NCBI GenBank assembly: GCA_022797375.1
Contig: JAAWKM010000006.1
Span: 1-51,553, forward strand
Reading direction: 5' to 3'
Length of the DNA stretch: 51,553 nucleotides
DNA from: Lachnospiraceae bacterium
GTDB lineage: Bacteria; Bacillota; Clostridia; Lachnospirales; Lachnospiraceae
The notes under the pieces were generated by a model. The model had not been told where the DNA came from. It ran no database searches and saw only the letters and a program-made list of their open reading frames with translations. Both the position numbers and the translations under genes were made by a program. This document shows, in pieces, positions 41,306 through 50,332 of the stretch (positions within the stretch are counted from its first letter, which is position 1; every line of letters begins with the position of its first letter).

Positions 41306-42733
41306 TTATATCCCCTCTCTTTTTTGCGTTGTTTTTACATAAACGTGATAATCATGTGAACGTACAAAAGTCCTGCCTTCTGGCAGGCTGAGTCCGAACG
41401 CTTTTGCAGCCTGCACCGCTTCTTCAGATGCGTGCTGCCCATCAGGAAGCCTGCGGACATAACCACTTCTTGTACGCAGTTCTTCACTGTATTCCTCTTT
41501 TACATATTTGTAATTCCTGCTTTTGCCATTACCATCATTTTTCTTATAACAGTAACACACTAAAGGCTGGCTTGGATAATAAAACTCCCTCCCAAAGCTT
41601 TCCTCATCTGTCTGTTTAAGGGCAAAATTTCTTTTCCTGTCAATCACATAATCACACGTTAAAACCATATAATTTTCCAGAATAAAGTTTTCTATCTGCC
41701 ATTTCCCATCTTTAAAATCCGCATCGCCACATCCAGCAAAAAATATCTGGCTTTTAGTCCAGTAAAAGCCAGAATATTCCTCTTCACCAGTAATAACTTT
41801 AAACAACAGCACCACTTCATTAAAACGGATTGTTTCAAAGAAAATAATTTTATTTATACTGCCTGCATTTCTGTATACAGCAGTAACCCCTGTACGTGGC
41901 AGCATATAATTTCTGTCTAGCAGGCGTTCCATGTAGACTTCTGTCTTTTTCCACTGTCTTGGCAGGTTCTGTGCACCGCCACAAAATGGCTTCTCCAGTA
42001 CAAGGGAAGCAGTCCTGCCACTAATAAAAGGTGCCATAAAGTATACATTGTTCTCATGCAGACGTACAGTATTTTCAAAAAGTGCTGCCTGCTCTAGTGA
42101 ACTGACATCATACCCGTACATCCTGTAAGCTTCCCTGATATTCCTGTTACTTAAAGTTTTTGTACCCATGCCTGGTTTTAATTTCTTTTCAAGTTCATAT
42201 AAAGCAGCATCACTATAAGGAAACAACTGTTTTCCGAAAACCAGGCTGCCATCACCGCCAACACCAGTTATCTGCATATCAGGCTTATCCATGCAAAAAT
42301 ATGAAGTCTGCTGCATAAGCAGGCTTATATAAGCACTAAACACCTGTGCACCTCTGCCATACTGGTTGGAAATGTATTGTTTTTCCAGTAGCATAAAGAA
42401 ATCAAAATAATCCCTATATATATTGTTCCCTTCAATATAAACGCATGTATCCAGTAAAAACTTGTCTAGCCTTTGCACAAACCTGTCCGTACTAAGTATT
42501 GCCTCTTCAAGCTGGCTTCCATACACTTTTATAAAATACCCCATCCGGCTGTCATCACACCTGAAATACAAAACAGATTCAAATTCAACAAAATCCATCC
42601 CTGACAACACATCAACGACATAACACGCAGCATTAATTGTACGCTTTTTTGTAATCCATCTGCCATAGGGTTCACTGCCTCTTTTCCCATATAACTTCTG
42701 GCACTTCTGGAGCATTTCCAGTTTGTCTGCCAT
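41306..42733 (-). CDS. Hypothetical 475-aa mobile-element protein
   Basis: Starts behind GGAGGTGCAGTAA. I do not recognise the main part: it is soluble and mixed alpha/beta, with several Cys/Tyr-rich strands (VLYFRCDDSRMGYFIKVYG, VCYCYKKNDG). The C-terminal 60 residues (SGYVRRLPDGQHASEEAVQA AKAFGLSLPEGRTFVRSH) form a small domain that I have seen on other mobile-element proteins of gut Clostridia. This suggests the gene came with an integrative element, together with the DUF3848-like gene coupled downstream. Codon use and base composition look richer in GC than the surrounding genes. Confidence 0.65.
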   Translation of the reverse strand: MADKLEMLQKCQKLYGKRGSEPYGRWITKKRTINAACYVVDVLSGMDFVEFESVLYFRCDDSRMGYFIKVYGSQLEEAILSTDRFVQRLDKFLLDTCVYIEGNNIYRDYFDFFMLLEKQYISNQYGRGAQVFSAYISLLMQQTSYFCMDKPDMQITGVGGDGSLVFGKQLFPYSDAALYELEKKLKPGMGTKTLSNRNIREAYRMYGYDVSSLEQAALFENTVRLHENNVYFMAPFISGRTASLVLEKPFCGGAQNLPRQWKKTEVYMERLLDRNYMLPRTGVTAVYRNAGSINKIIFFETIRFNEVVLLFKVITGEEEYSGFYWTKSQIFFAGCGDADFKDGKWQIENFILENYMVLTCDYVIDRKRNFALKQTDEESFGREFYYPSQPLVCYCYKKNDGNGKSRNYKYVKEEYSEELRTRSGYVRRLPDGQHASEEAVQAAKAFGLSLPEGRTFVRSHDYHVYVKTTQKREGI

Positions 42734-42768
42734 TTACTGCACCTCCTGCCCTGGTATAAATATTAAAC

Positions 42769-42864
42769 TTACTGTTTCCTGCATTCTTTAACAGCTGAAC
42801 AATATACAGCAGCAAGAAGACTATAAAATGTTACTGCAAAAATAGCAACACCAAGTGTTTCCAT
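42769..42864 (-). CDS. 31-aa single-span membrane peptide
   Basis: ATG 42864 follows GGGGGATTGTTT. The peptide METLGVAIFAVTFYSLLAAV YCSAVKECRKQ is one hydrophobic helix with a charged Cys-containing tail. It lies 36 bases ahead of the 475-aa gene, so it may be the first gene of that operon. Small membrane peptides of this size can be toxins or regulators; no further evidence here. Confidence 0.5.
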   Translation of the reverse strand: METLGVAIFAVTFYSLLAAVYCSAVKECRKQ

Positions 42865-42931
42865 AAACAATCCCCCATTTCATTGCCTGCGCAGCCAGTA
42901 CAGGCATAATACAATGTTTTCTGATACAATC

Positions 42932-42961
42932 AAAAAGGCTGCGCCTGTTAAACGCAGCCCC
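42932..42961 (-). terminator. Terminator of the zinc-ribbon gene
   Basis: On the minus strand GGGCTGCG and CGCAGCC form a seven-base-pair GC stem around TTTAACAGG, followed by TTTTTG. It lies 10 bases past the stop of the gene at 42971. Confidence 0.85.
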
Positions 42962-42970
42962 TAAAAAAAT

Positions 42971-43162
42971 TTAAACAGCTTTTAATGGCCTGTTATTTGT
43001 AAAGACTTTATCCAGTTTTTTATGACAGTAAGGGCACGTACCAGTCTGTGCCGCATAAGCCAGGCCATCTTCCATGAATACAGTCCTGCAATGACCACAG
43101 CCCTTTACAATACCTTTGTCAACAAGAAAACAAAGCTGCTCTAAAGTACAGATATTTACCAT
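42971..43162 (-). CDS. Small zinc-ribbon protein
   Basis: 63 aa; AGAGGAG lies about 10 bases before ATG. Two Cys pairs, CGHC (about 22-25) and CPYC (about 43-46), form a zinc ribbon of the kind used to bind nucleic acid or protein. The tail is basic. It is a single-gene unit with its own terminator. The function is unknown; similar short ribbons occur on integrative elements. Confidence 0.65.
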   Translation of the reverse strand: MVNICTLEQLCFLVDKGIVKGCGHCRTVFMEDGLAYAAQTGTCPYCHKKLDKVFTNNRPLKAV

Positions 43163-43292
43163 TCTGTATACACTCCTCTCTTACAACTATAACCAGCCAG
43201 ACTTAAGTATAAAACACTACAGCCACTGGCTAAAAAGCATACTTGTGTTAGAGAGTATACCTTGTATAACATTACAATCCTATGCAAATTTA

Positions 43293-43670
43293 TTAAAACA
43301 CCAATTCAGCCGCAGCAGGGTCTCTCCCAAGCCACTCTGCCACAAGATGCCTATGGCAGAAATCTGATGGTTTTTCAAAACATAGCAGCACAGCAAAAGC
43401 CCCTCCACTACGTTCCACGATATCCGCAATATCTTTTTCTACACTTCCAGTTTTCAGTCTGCCAAGCACTTTTGTAAGATATTCTGCTGTATAAAATTCC
43501 CTTGTTTCTATATTCTTCATGCCAGTTATCATTTCATAACAAGGCGCAAGTTCCTTGTATAGGACACCTTTGTACCAGCCTGGCGGATACATGCAAATTG
43601 CAATAGGAACAGCACCTTCCATACTATAAATTTTCTTTAGCTGTGCAAAATAACTTGTTTTTATTTCCAA
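43293..43670 (-). CDS. DUF488 family protein
   Basis: 125 aa, probably starting at TTG 43670 because GGAGGCAATAA lies directly before it. The C-terminal motif LLCFEKPSDFCHRHLVAEWL is the signature of DUF488, with conserved Cys and two His that may form the active site. The N-terminal half with MYPPGWYKG also fits. The biochemical role is unsettled; DUF488 genes are often near DNA or RNA repair and mobile elements. It stands alone, about 55 bases downstream of the next gene. Confidence 0.85.
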   Translation of the reverse strand: MEIKTSYFAQLKKIYSMEGAVPIAICMYPPGWYKGVLYKELAPCYEMITGMKNIETREFYTAEYLTKVLGRLKTGSVEKDIADIVERSGGAFAVLLCFEKPSDFCHRHLVAEWLGRDPAAAELVF

Positions 43671-43724
43671 TTATTGCCTCCCTCCATAAAAAACATCCAC
43701 CATTAACAAAATATTGTAATAGAA

Positions 43725-44219
43725 TTAATTATCCTGGTAATTCAATGAATAATCTAAAACCAATTTTCCCATATCGTTAGCATAAATATAAGCTTTGGAA
43801 TTTTCATAACCAACAACATGATTAAAACCAGCAAAACCAATATCTTCCAACATAGCAGACTCCCGGCAAATCACATCATCAAATGGGACAGGTTTTCTTC
43901 CATCACACACTTCACCTTGTACAGTACCAGGGTCATAATATTCACTTTCTGGAAATTCCTCTGTATTTGCATAAGCTTTTATACAAATAACAAATTTCTT
44001 TTCTTCATTATCTGGAAAAGCTGTACAAATTCTTTTAATTATATCTGTTTTTTCCTCTTGTACACCAGAGTACCTGTATATTTCAACAATTACAGCTTCT
44101 AAAGCAAGACCAGTAAGGATACCTGCTATATCTTGCACCATAAAACTGTAACCTTTAAAATCCTCTTCTTTTGAATTTTTCTTAACATTTACAAAATTCA
44201 AGCTGGCTATAGTATTCAT
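43725..44219 (-). CDS. Hypothetical 164-aa protein
   Basis: Excellent ribosome site AAGGAGGTTTTAAA before ATG 44219. The family is not recognised. The protein is acidic, with KGYSFMVQDIAGILTGLALEA near residue 22 and a C-terminal half containing ESAMLEDIGFAGFNHVVGYE and an LVLDYSLNY end. No membrane or metal motif. It could share an operon with the DUF488 gene (55-base gap). The 44220-44639 region upstream holds only short repeats and a low-quality frame. Confidence 0.6.
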   Translation of the reverse strand: MNTIASLNFVNVKKNSKEEDFKGYSFMVQDIAGILTGLALEAVIVEIYRYSGVQEEKTDIIKRICTAFPDNEEKKFVICIKAYANTEEFPESEYYDPGTVQGEVCDGRKPVPFDDVICRESAMLEDIGFAGFNHVVGYENSKAYIYANDMGKLVLDYSLNYQDN

Positions 44220-44367
44220 TTTAAAACCTCCTTAACATTTTTAATTTACAAATTACTATAAACCGAAGAATCATATTTTACGGTTTTGGAACTTGCCCAC
44301 CAGAAAACCTGACAAACTATGCTGTTATAACTAAATTACTTTTTAGTGAGTCTTCTAAACTTTTAAA

Positions 44368-44550
44368 CTATAAAAACATTGCTTTAAACAGTGGAATACC
44401 CAAAAAAACTCCATACAAAAAAGAAGCATTTCTGGCTTCTTTTTTATTCACACTATTTATCTTTTTATCAGTTCCTGTTATCTTTTTATCAGTTCCTGTT
44501 CTTAATCCACAAATTTCTTTTATTACCATTATTATTGCAGCAATTTTCAT
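44368..44550 (-). CDS. Doubtful 60-aa frame with a duplicated heptapeptide
   Basis: The frame has a hydrophobic start (MKIAAIIMVIKEICGL), the doubled unit GTDKKI and a hydrophobic end, but no ribosome site is visible before ATG 44550. A terminator-like hairpin lies inside it. The direct repeat below accounts for the doubled peptide. I give it low confidence as a gene. Confidence 0.25.
   Translation of the reverse strand: MKIAAIIMVIKEICGLRTGTDKKITGTDKKINSVNKKEARNASFLYGVFLGIPLFKAMFL
44417..44445. terminator. A/T-flanked hairpin
   Basis: AAAAAAGAAGC pairs with GCTTCTTTTTT around ATTTCTG. T-tracts on both strands make it a plausible bidirectional terminator. Confidence 0.55.
44459..44500. repeat. 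Perfect 21-base tandem repeat, two copies
   Basis: ATCTTTTTATCAGTTCCTGTT occurs at 44459-44479 and again at 44480-44500 without a mismatch. Twenty-one bases keep any reading frame. It probably arose by slippage. Confidence 0.9.
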
Positions 44551-44639
44551 AACAACATTCTATCATTTCTTACATATAGCCTTTACATGGAATGTCCATT
44601 AAAACTTCCAGTCTTATATTGGCATAAAGCAATGCCAGT

Positions 44640-45527
44640 TTATTCCTTTTTCATTACCAGGCATTCTTTTTTATAAAAACATAAACCATATTTAAGTATA
44701 TCCGTATAGCCCTCTTCCTTGATATCATTATCATAATGAAGCCTTTCTATCTGTCCAAGTGCGTCCATGCAGCCTTTTTCAAGCCCCTGTATATTACTGG
44801 TTACTTTAAATTCAAGTATTACCGCCCTGCCTTTCCTTATTCTCTTTGTCTTAAGCACTAAATCATACCTGCCAAGGCCGCTTTCCCTGTTAGATTTTAT
44901 AAGGTATTTACCATTGTGTTTAAGAAGCCCTGCAACAAAACCGTGATAATAGTCTTCTTTGTAGTCATAGAAACTTATTGTGTCCATAAGCTGTTCTGTA
45001 ATGATATCAGATGCCATTTCACAGTCCCCTTCCTCTAATGCTTTAACCAGCCCTGACAAGTCCTGTTTTTCTATGCACTGCAAAGACCACTCCCTTATAT
45101 GGTTCTCGTATATATACAGGATTTCTTCATTTGGTATTGTCATGGAAAGATAAGTTTTACGTTCCATAAACCTTTTTCCTGCCGCTTTAAGGTATCCTGT
45201 AAAGAACAGGAAGTTCCATAAATTATCCTGTGATTTATAGATATCTGCATAAGTAATATCTTCATGTACTGGTTTTTCTATTATGCCGCCGCATATAAGT
45301 TCTTCCAGTTCCTGCCTTGTGCCATCATCTGCATTTTCAATTAATTCACGTATAATGCTGTTTGATGATATATTAGACCAGTATGGTTTTGGAAATCCAG
45401 TATTATAGTAAACAATATCTTTTACATAGTTTATCAAACTCCAGTGATTATAATAGTTGTATAATGCGAAAATAAATCTAAAATAAACTGGCACTATTTG
45501 CTGATAAAACCATAAACAAGCTGTCAA
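44640..45527 (-). pseudogene. DUF1703-type ATPase-nuclease, C-terminal half only
   Basis: From about residue 20 the frame follows the C-terminal half of the family: SLINYVKDIVYYNTGFPKPY, WSNISSNSIIRELIENAD, then EKPVHEDITYADIYKSQDNL WNFLFFTGYLKA. The PD-(D/E)XK nuclease core has GLGRYDLVLKT (Asp) and AVILEFKV (Glu-x-Lys). The whole N-terminal ATPase part (P-loop and Walker B) is missing, and the open frame starts in sequence overlapping another gene. A 5' deletion remnant is the simplest reading; a nuclease-only product translated from an internal start is the alternative. Together with 1-934 and 13428-13751, three damaged copies of this family lie here. Confidence 0.8.
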
Positions 45528-45879
45528 GCGTACCTTGTATTATTTCTGCATCATCAACAAGCTCTTTTATTTCATTTGGACATACTTTTTCCCCTTTTAA
45601 GGAAACAAGGTTCTCTGTAAGGTAATTAACCATAAACCCTTCTACATATTTCTTTAAGTTTTCTAAAAAACTGCCAACAGGGTTTCCCATATCAAAGCTG
45701 ATATCAATAAATAAATCTTCTTCTGTATGGGAAATTTTTTCAAGTGATACAAAAGTTTCTATATTGCTACGGCAGCCATAATGCCCAAGATCATGCATTT
45801 CCCACAGAATATAACTCCAGCCAGCTTCTTTCGCATATGACAGCAACAACTCCAGCATCTTATCATGTATCTGTTCCAT
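45478..45879 (-). CDS. Hypothetical acidic 133-aa protein
   Basis: ATG 45879 behind GAGGTAGAACT, TAG stop. Helical start MEQIHDKMLELLLSYAKEAG, then GWSYILWEMHDLGHYGCRSN and FVSLEKISHTEEDLFIDISF DMG. The pattern of an acidic small alpha/beta protein resembles immunity proteins, but no family is recognised. Its 3' end abuts the truncated nuclease gene, so the deletion that removed the ATPase half may have joined the two. The 300 bases upstream (45880-46180) show nothing. Confidence 0.55.
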   Translation of the reverse strand: MEQIHDKMLELLLSYAKEAGWSYILWEMHDLGHYGCRSNIETFVSLEKISHTEEDLFIDISFDMGNPVGSFLENLKKYVEGFMVNYLTENLVSLKGEKVCPNEIKELVDDAEIIQGTLDSLFMVLSANSASLF

Positions 45880-46180
45880 AGTTCTACCTCACTTACAATA
45901 TTTTAATCACCTATTTTTAAACATATCTGCGACACCAAATTTTATCTGGTGACAAGTTTTTTAAATTTTTCTTTAAATAAACATATAATACAAAGCTCTC
46001 TCTGTGCTTTCTTTTAGATTTGCCATGTCTAAATACATCCGTTTTGTTCATCAGAACAGCTATATTCAACAGAATAAATTATTAAGTAAAAATTCCAGTT
46101 CCTTGTACAATTTCATTATCCTGCCTTCAATTTTGTTATTCTTTCTGCTTTTTACGCCATAATTTGTTTTTCTGGCATAT

Positions 46181-46208
46181 AAAAAAGACAGTCGGTTAAA
46201 CGGTCTTT
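46181..46208 (-). terminator. Probable terminator
   Basis: On the minus strand AAAGAC pairs with GTCTTT across a 13-base loop, followed by TTT. It lies just past the stop of the broken gene at 46224. Confidence 0.5.
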
Positions 46209-46223
46209 CTGTTTAAATATAAT

Positions 46224-46500
46224 CTATCTTATCAATTTTATATAGCTGTGCTCAGGGAAGCTCTGCAATATTGTCCCATAAGTCATCTATAAAATCATAT
46301 GCCCTTAACTTACAAGCACGCTTAAATACTTCAGAATATATTTCAAAAGAAGTAAGCCATGCTGTATCAATACCCGCAATACTTTTCTCAACTTTATACT
46401 TTAACTTTCTAACATATCTTCAAGAACATTTAACATATCATTGGCATCAATACAACTCCATGCAATATCACAATATCCCAAAAAACTCAAAAGCTTAACC
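46224..46500 (-). pseudogene. Frameshifted small gene
   Basis: The first frame reads KLLSFLGYCDIAWSCIDAND MLNVLEDMLES and stops. A shifted frame continues KVEKSIAGIDTAWLTSFEIY SEVFKRACKLRAYDFIDDLW DNIAELPEHSYIKLIR to TAG 46224. Together they make a helical protein of about 90 residues. No ribosome site is seen at the upstream end. The family is not recognised. A terminator follows, so the unit was once expressed. Confidence 0.5.
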
Positions 46501-46571
46501 TGCCTTATTATACCATATCACCGATACAACAAAATTTCTACACTGCCAGCCTGTTATAAAATCTATAACTA

Positions 46572-47021
46572 CTACATAGAACCTATCTTGTCTATAACAG
46601 CCTGGTAAGCTGCCTCAGCCGCAGTATTTTCTTCATTCTTTATACAACCGTACAACCACTTTTCTAATTCATGGGACTTTGTTTTACTAAAAACTGCTTT
46701 TACATCATCCGCAAACTGCTCTACAGTATTATTTTTAACATAATCTTCCCATGGAACATCATAACATTTACATGAAATATTTTTACATAATGTTGCACCA
46801 AGATGCTTGTACATTTTACTACCACAGAGAGGGCAGACATCCAGAACAGGTTTCATTTTATCTAACCTGTCAACACCCGCATTACGCTCATAATAACCCA
46901 TACAGGTTTCAATATAATCCAGGTGGCTGTGGTAAAAACTATCAAAAATATCATTATTTTTACGTTCCCTGTATCCTTTAATTCTTTTCAAGGTTTCCTC
47001 ATACATATCACTTACTGCCAT
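46572..47021 (-). CDS. Zinc-ribbon hypothetical protein, 149 aa
   Basis: ATG 47021 follows GGAGGTAGAAA; the frame also runs upstream without a site. A metal site is formed by CPLCG near residue 62 and CKNISCKCYD near 78. The first half is helical and charged (YEETLKRIKGYRERKNND) and the C-terminal 50 residues are helical (VEQFADDVKAVFSKTKSHEL). It could be a nucleic-acid binding protein of a mobile element; no family is recognised. It is downstream of the 104-aa gene by about 35 bases. Confidence 0.65.
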   Translation of the reverse strand: MAVSDMYEETLKRIKGYRERKNNDIFDSFYHSHLDYIETCMGYYERNAGVDRLDKMKPVLDVCPLCGSKMYKHLGATLCKNISCKCYDVPWEDYVKNNTVEQFADDVKAVFSKTKSHELEKWLYGCIKNEENTAAEAAYQAVIDKIGSM

Positions 47022-47056
47022 TTTTCTACCTCCAGAGTAAAACTGCCTGCATACAA

Positions 47057-47371
47057 TCAAACAACACTACCAGCTACAGAATGGTATTTAATACTATTAG
47101 AAAATTTCTGTCCAATAATCAGGTAACGGTTTTCTTCCACAATCCCATCACTATTTAGTGTTGCTTCATAAAAAAGTACCTGCCCACAGTAAAGCCTCAC
47201 CATAAGATTTCCTTTGTCACACATATCCTTATACTGCAAATAAAGGTATTTTAACCCACAATTAAAGTCTTTCTGGAACAGGTCTGCTGAAACAGTTTCC
47301 CCGTTTACCCAGTTATCTTTTACAGCCATATCTTCGGTAGCCACTTTTACATTTATAACACACATCCTCAT
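47057..47371 (-). CDS. Hypothetical 104-aa protein
   Basis: Start at ATG 47371 or 47365; a weak GGAAG lies about 12 bases upstream. Mixed alpha/beta, beginning MRMCVINVKVATEDMAVKDN and containing KDMCDKGNLMVRLYCGQVLF YEA, which looks like two beta strands of a small sandwich. No membrane or metal motif. It may share an operon with the zinc-ribbon gene downstream and the 60-aa gene upstream, since the three are closely spaced. Function unknown. Confidence 0.55.
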   Translation of the reverse strand: MRMCVINVKVATEDMAVKDNWVNGETVSADLFQKDFNCGLKYLYLQYKDMCDKGNLMVRLYCGQVLFYEATLNSDGIVEENRYLIIGQKFSNSIKYHSVAGSVV

Positions 47372-47409
47372 TTCTCTCTTTACTTCCTATTTTATGTTTT
47401 CCCCAAAAG

Positions 47410-47592
47410 CTACAGCGTAAAACTGTTTTCAATAACATCATCTGGCAACCCATCAGTGCTGCGCTTTCTAATTTCCTGGTACTCTTTTAAAATAATACCT
47501 GATTGTTCTGCCCAGCCCATTTCTTCTTCAAAACTATGTCCTGTTTCTGCCAGCTTTTTTTCATCAACCTCTAATACTGCAACTATTTTCAT
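47410..47592 (-). CDS. Hypothetical 60-aa protein of a mobile-element type
   Basis: Strong site GGAGGAAATTGAA. The sequence MKIVAVLEVDEKKLAETGHS FEEEMGWAEQSGIILKEY resembles short acidic proteins that I have seen in integrative elements and phages of Clostridia (pattern SFEEExGWxxxSGI), though I cannot name the family. First gene of the run 47410, 47057, 46572. Confidence 0.6.
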   Translation of the reverse strand: MKIVAVLEVDEKKLAETGHSFEEEMGWAEQSGIILKEYQEIRKRSTDGLPDDVIENSFTL

Positions 47593-47895
47593 TTCAATTT
47601 CCTCCTTCAGATATCTAATATCTTGTTTATTTTAACCCAAAGTTCCCGCATTATTTATAACACAAACATAATAGTTCACAGCTATATTAAGACCTTAATA
47701 ACCTGCCATACCATCCATACTAAGTATCATGGCTTTTGCTATATCTGTTTTATAAAATGGGCTGTGCACTAAATATCTAATGCACAACTCATTTTTTTAT
47801 TTAAATCACAATATTTATTATTTAAATATTCTTCCGTAACAGTCCATATTTTCCAAAACACTTTAACAGCTCTGGCTGCGTTTATAATAGATACA
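47593..47895. other. Gene-free spacer with a hairpin
   Basis: No gene seen. GTTGTGCA and TGCACAGC (near 47759-47790) form a stem around a 12-base loop, with a T-tract on the plus-strand side, possibly the terminator region behind 47896 on the other strand. Confidence 0.4.
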
Positions 47896-48891
47896 TTAAT
47901 AAACTGGTTCAACGAACTGGCGTGTAATACTGTTCTTATCCCTGTTATAATAAATCACAGGAATATCCCACAAACCTGCAACAGCCTTTACAACCTCAAC
48001 ATGCTTGTACCCTTCTACACATAAAAGACCAACAGGGTTTTCATCTGAAGTTAAAATTATTTCATTTGGAGCATCTGCTGTCCTGCGGTTCCATTTCTCC
48101 AAGCACTCTGCAACAAACCTGCCATAATAATAAAAATTAGAATCATGGCTGTGTTGTGTAATAACAGAGTTATTAGCAATCTGAAGTTCTTCCATTGAAC
48201 ACTCATATTGTTTCAAATTACTGTCATTCCCTAGCGTATAATGGTTAGCATAAGCGTCAGAAGTACACATAGAAACCAGATTCTTTTCAGTAACAGGGTA
48301 CAAAACAGCAAGCATACAATCCTGGTATAATTTATTTATCTCATTAGTAAACAGGCTTGCATAAATAATTTCTTGCTTATTAATATTGCACAAAAAAGAA
48401 GCACTACCTACCGCATGTGCAACCAGCGAAAATTTCTGGCAGTCCTCAATCGCAGACTGTCCATTTTTAATCTTTGTTAATTCCAGGTTCCAGCTCCCCA
48501 GACACTGCTTAGCCATGGTACGGTCAATTATATGTATTTCTGTGTAAGCATCCAGTAAATCGTCCCAGACTTTGCGTGTTTCCCTTAATTCCTCAACCGT
48601 AAACTGCACAGATGAATCCAGCTTGTGGAGTTTAGCCAGGCTTTCCTTATATTTTTCAAAAGCCACATGCAAATCCCTTACTGTATTATCCAGCCACGTA
48701 TCAGTAAATACACCAGATTTTACATAATCAAGCTGGAACTTGCGCATTGTATTCTCTAATGCGTCAATATATGCACCACTAAATGAAGACACCTCCCTAG
48801 GAACACATGTCCTGCGGAAATGTCCTGTTAAAGTGCCTGAAGCAATCTGTTCATTCATAAATTTTTCTTTGCAAATACTTAGTATATTCAT
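47896..48891 (-). CDS. Hypothetical 331-aa protein
   Basis: ATG 48891 follows AGGGGGTATTTTT; an upstream in-frame ATG at 48933 has no site. Mainly helical in the first 200 residues (YIDALENTMRKFQLDYVKSG, AFEKYKESLAKLHKLD), then alpha/beta at the end with ADAPNEIILTSDENPVGLLC and VAGLWDIPVIYYNRDKNSIT. The family is not recognised. No membrane span. It stands alone, with a terminator hairpin upstream at 48953 belonging to the previous unit. The C-terminal 70 residues could be a small nucleotide-binding fold, but no P-loop exists. Confidence 0.6.
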   Translation of the reverse strand: MNILSICKEKFMNEQIASGTLTGHFRRTCVPREVSSFSGAYIDALENTMRKFQLDYVKSGVFTDTWLDNTVRDLHVAFEKYKESLAKLHKLDSSVQFTVEELRETRKVWDDLLDAYTEIHIIDRTMAKQCLGSWNLELTKIKNGQSAIEDCQKFSLVAHAVGSASFLCNINKQEIIYASLFTNEINKLYQDCMLAVLYPVTEKNLVSMCTSDAYANHYTLGNDSNLKQYECSMEELQIANNSVITQHSHDSNFYYYGRFVAECLEKWNRRTADAPNEIILTSDENPVGLLCVEGYKHVEVVKAVAGLWDIPVIYYNRDKNSITRQFVEPVY

Positions 48892-48952
48892 AAAAATACC
48901 CCTGAATACACTGTACCGCAAACCTCCTTCCATGTAAATGGTTACTTTAAAA

Positions 48953-48983
48953 TAAAAAAGACCCCCTGTTGGAGTCCTTTTTA
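48953..48983 (-). terminator. Terminator behind the Rpn-like gene
   Basis: On the minus strand AAAAGGACTCC pairs (with G-U pairs) with GGGGGTCTTTT across AACA, followed by TTATTTT. It lies about 135 bases past the stop at 49119. Confidence 0.6.
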
Positions 48984-49118
48984 CTAAATTTTTACATTAA
49001 TCTTGTATAACATCTACAGCAGTTTCTTAAACGCTGTGGAGCTAAAAACATTGCACTCTTTACAACTTATATGCAGTATTTCTAAACAGTTGTAAACACT
49101 TTCATTAAAAAGATTTTT

Positions 49119-50117
49119 CTAAGCCTCATTATATTTTTCGTAATATGATGCCAAAGATTTTTCTGCGTCTTCCCTGGTTAATGGATTATTTTTTGCCATT
49201 GTGAGCCTCTCAATAATTTCTTCATCTGTATAACCATCTTCTACAAGAATTTCAATTTTACCACGAACCTCTCCACGTGCTTCTCCACGTGCTTCTCCAC
49301 GAACCTCTCCACGTGTTTCAAACATTTCCATTACTGACATAACCTCATCAACCTCCTTTTGAATTTTTCTTGAATACTCATAATATGGATTAAACTGGCT
49401 GTTACTTACCTTATGCAGAAAAACAGACTGTAAATAACTTATCAGATTGTCCTGTTTTTCATCAGACCTGAAATCTTCAGACAGGTATACCAAACTTAAA
49501 TGTATCAGGTCTGCTTCCCTGTTAAGTGAAGTAATATCTGCCTTTTCTTTATTACTGTGACCTGACAATTCCAGTGTGTATACTGAATTTTGCAAACCTT
49601 CTGGTATATTATTTATCATAATCCATACTGAATACACAGGTTTTATCTGGTTATACGCTTCTTCTCCCAGCCGCTCAATTTGTCGGCTGACTAATCTGCA
49701 GCAGTAGTAAACTCCTCTTTTAACAACAGGATATTTTGGAGCGCTTTCACGCTGCATCTCTAAATCAAAATAAAAACCAACACATATTACCTTTCCTTCC
49801 GACAGGGCACAACTTACAAGAACATCATAATGAGTTACCGTTTCTCTGCCCTTGCCAAAATCTTCAGAATTGTATACCTGTGGATTCACGTCCGCAATAC
49901 TGTTTGTAGTAATTAATTTTTCTATCTCTTCTAATTCCAGGTTTTTGTATTCTGGAACAATATTTTTCAAAACAGGCGCAAGAAACACCTTATTTGAAAA
50001 CAATTCTTTAAACGGTTTATCATATGTATAATCAATATCTTCTTTTTCTTCGGATTTAATACCTGTATCAGATATACCATCACCAAATACAGTTAATTTC
50101 TTAACCCCATACTCCAT
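49119..50117 (-). CDS. Rpn-like PD-(D/E)XK nuclease family protein (second intact copy)
   Basis: 332 aa behind AAGGAAGTTTAA. The family start DYTYDKPFKELFSNKVFLA, a core with THYDVLVSC (Asp) and FDLEMQRESAPKYP (Glu-x-Gln), and PVYSVWIMIN are all present. Near residue 273 five 12-base repeats encode RGEVRGEARGEARGEVRG, a flexible charged linker. The end (EILVEDGYTDEEIIERLTMA KNNPLTREDAE) matches the tail of the broken gene at 3953. Intact reading frame and good start, so likely functional. Rpn proteins are DNases tied to recombination and possibly anti-phage action. It borders a transposase gene, a common setting for this family. Confidence 0.8.
   Translation of the reverse strand: MEYGVKKLTVFGDGISDTGIKSEEKEDIDYTYDKPFKELFSNKVFLAPVLKNIVPEYKNLELEEIEKLITTNSIADVNPQVYNSEDFGKGRETVTHYDVLVSCALSEGKVICVGFYFDLEMQRESAPKYPVVKRGVYYCCRLVSRQIERLGEEAYNQIKPVYSVWIMINNIPEGLQNSVYTLELSGHSNKEKADITSLNREADLIHLSLVYLSEDFRSDEKQDNLISYLQSVFLHKVSNSQFNPYYEYSRKIQKEVDEVMSVMEMFETRGEVRGEARGEARGEVRGKIEILVEDGYTDEEIIERLTMAKNNPLTREDAEKSLASYYEKYNEA
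49261..49320. repeat. Five 12-base tandem repeats inside the Rpn-like gene
   Basis: Units CCACG(A/T)(A/G)C(C/T)TCT follow each other without gaps from 49261 to 49320, each coding for RGEV, RGEA or a close variant. Unit number can change by slippage without breaking the frame; a related run (RGEERGEKRGK) is in the paralogue near 40020-40060. Confidence 0.8.
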
Positions 50118-50257
50118 TTAAACTTCCTTTCTATACGCAACACCATATAACAATAAATTTCCCAGCTATATTACCTGCCAGACTGCATTATAATAATTAT
50201 AACACTTTTCTTCTGGCATTGCTATACCAGAATTTAATCCAACTTCAATTAGTCTTT

Positions 50258-50286
50258 TGGACATAATGTAAAAAATTTGTTATAAT
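50258..50286 (+). promoter_or_regulatory. Promoter of the transposase gene
   Basis: TGGACA (50258-50263), 17 bases, then a perfect TATAAT (50281-50286). The start codon follows 46 bases later, behind AGGCAGGGAAC. Confidence 0.55.
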
Positions 50287-50332
50287 CGGATGGGGAAATA
50301 ACCATTCTAATATAAAGGCAGGGAACAACATT

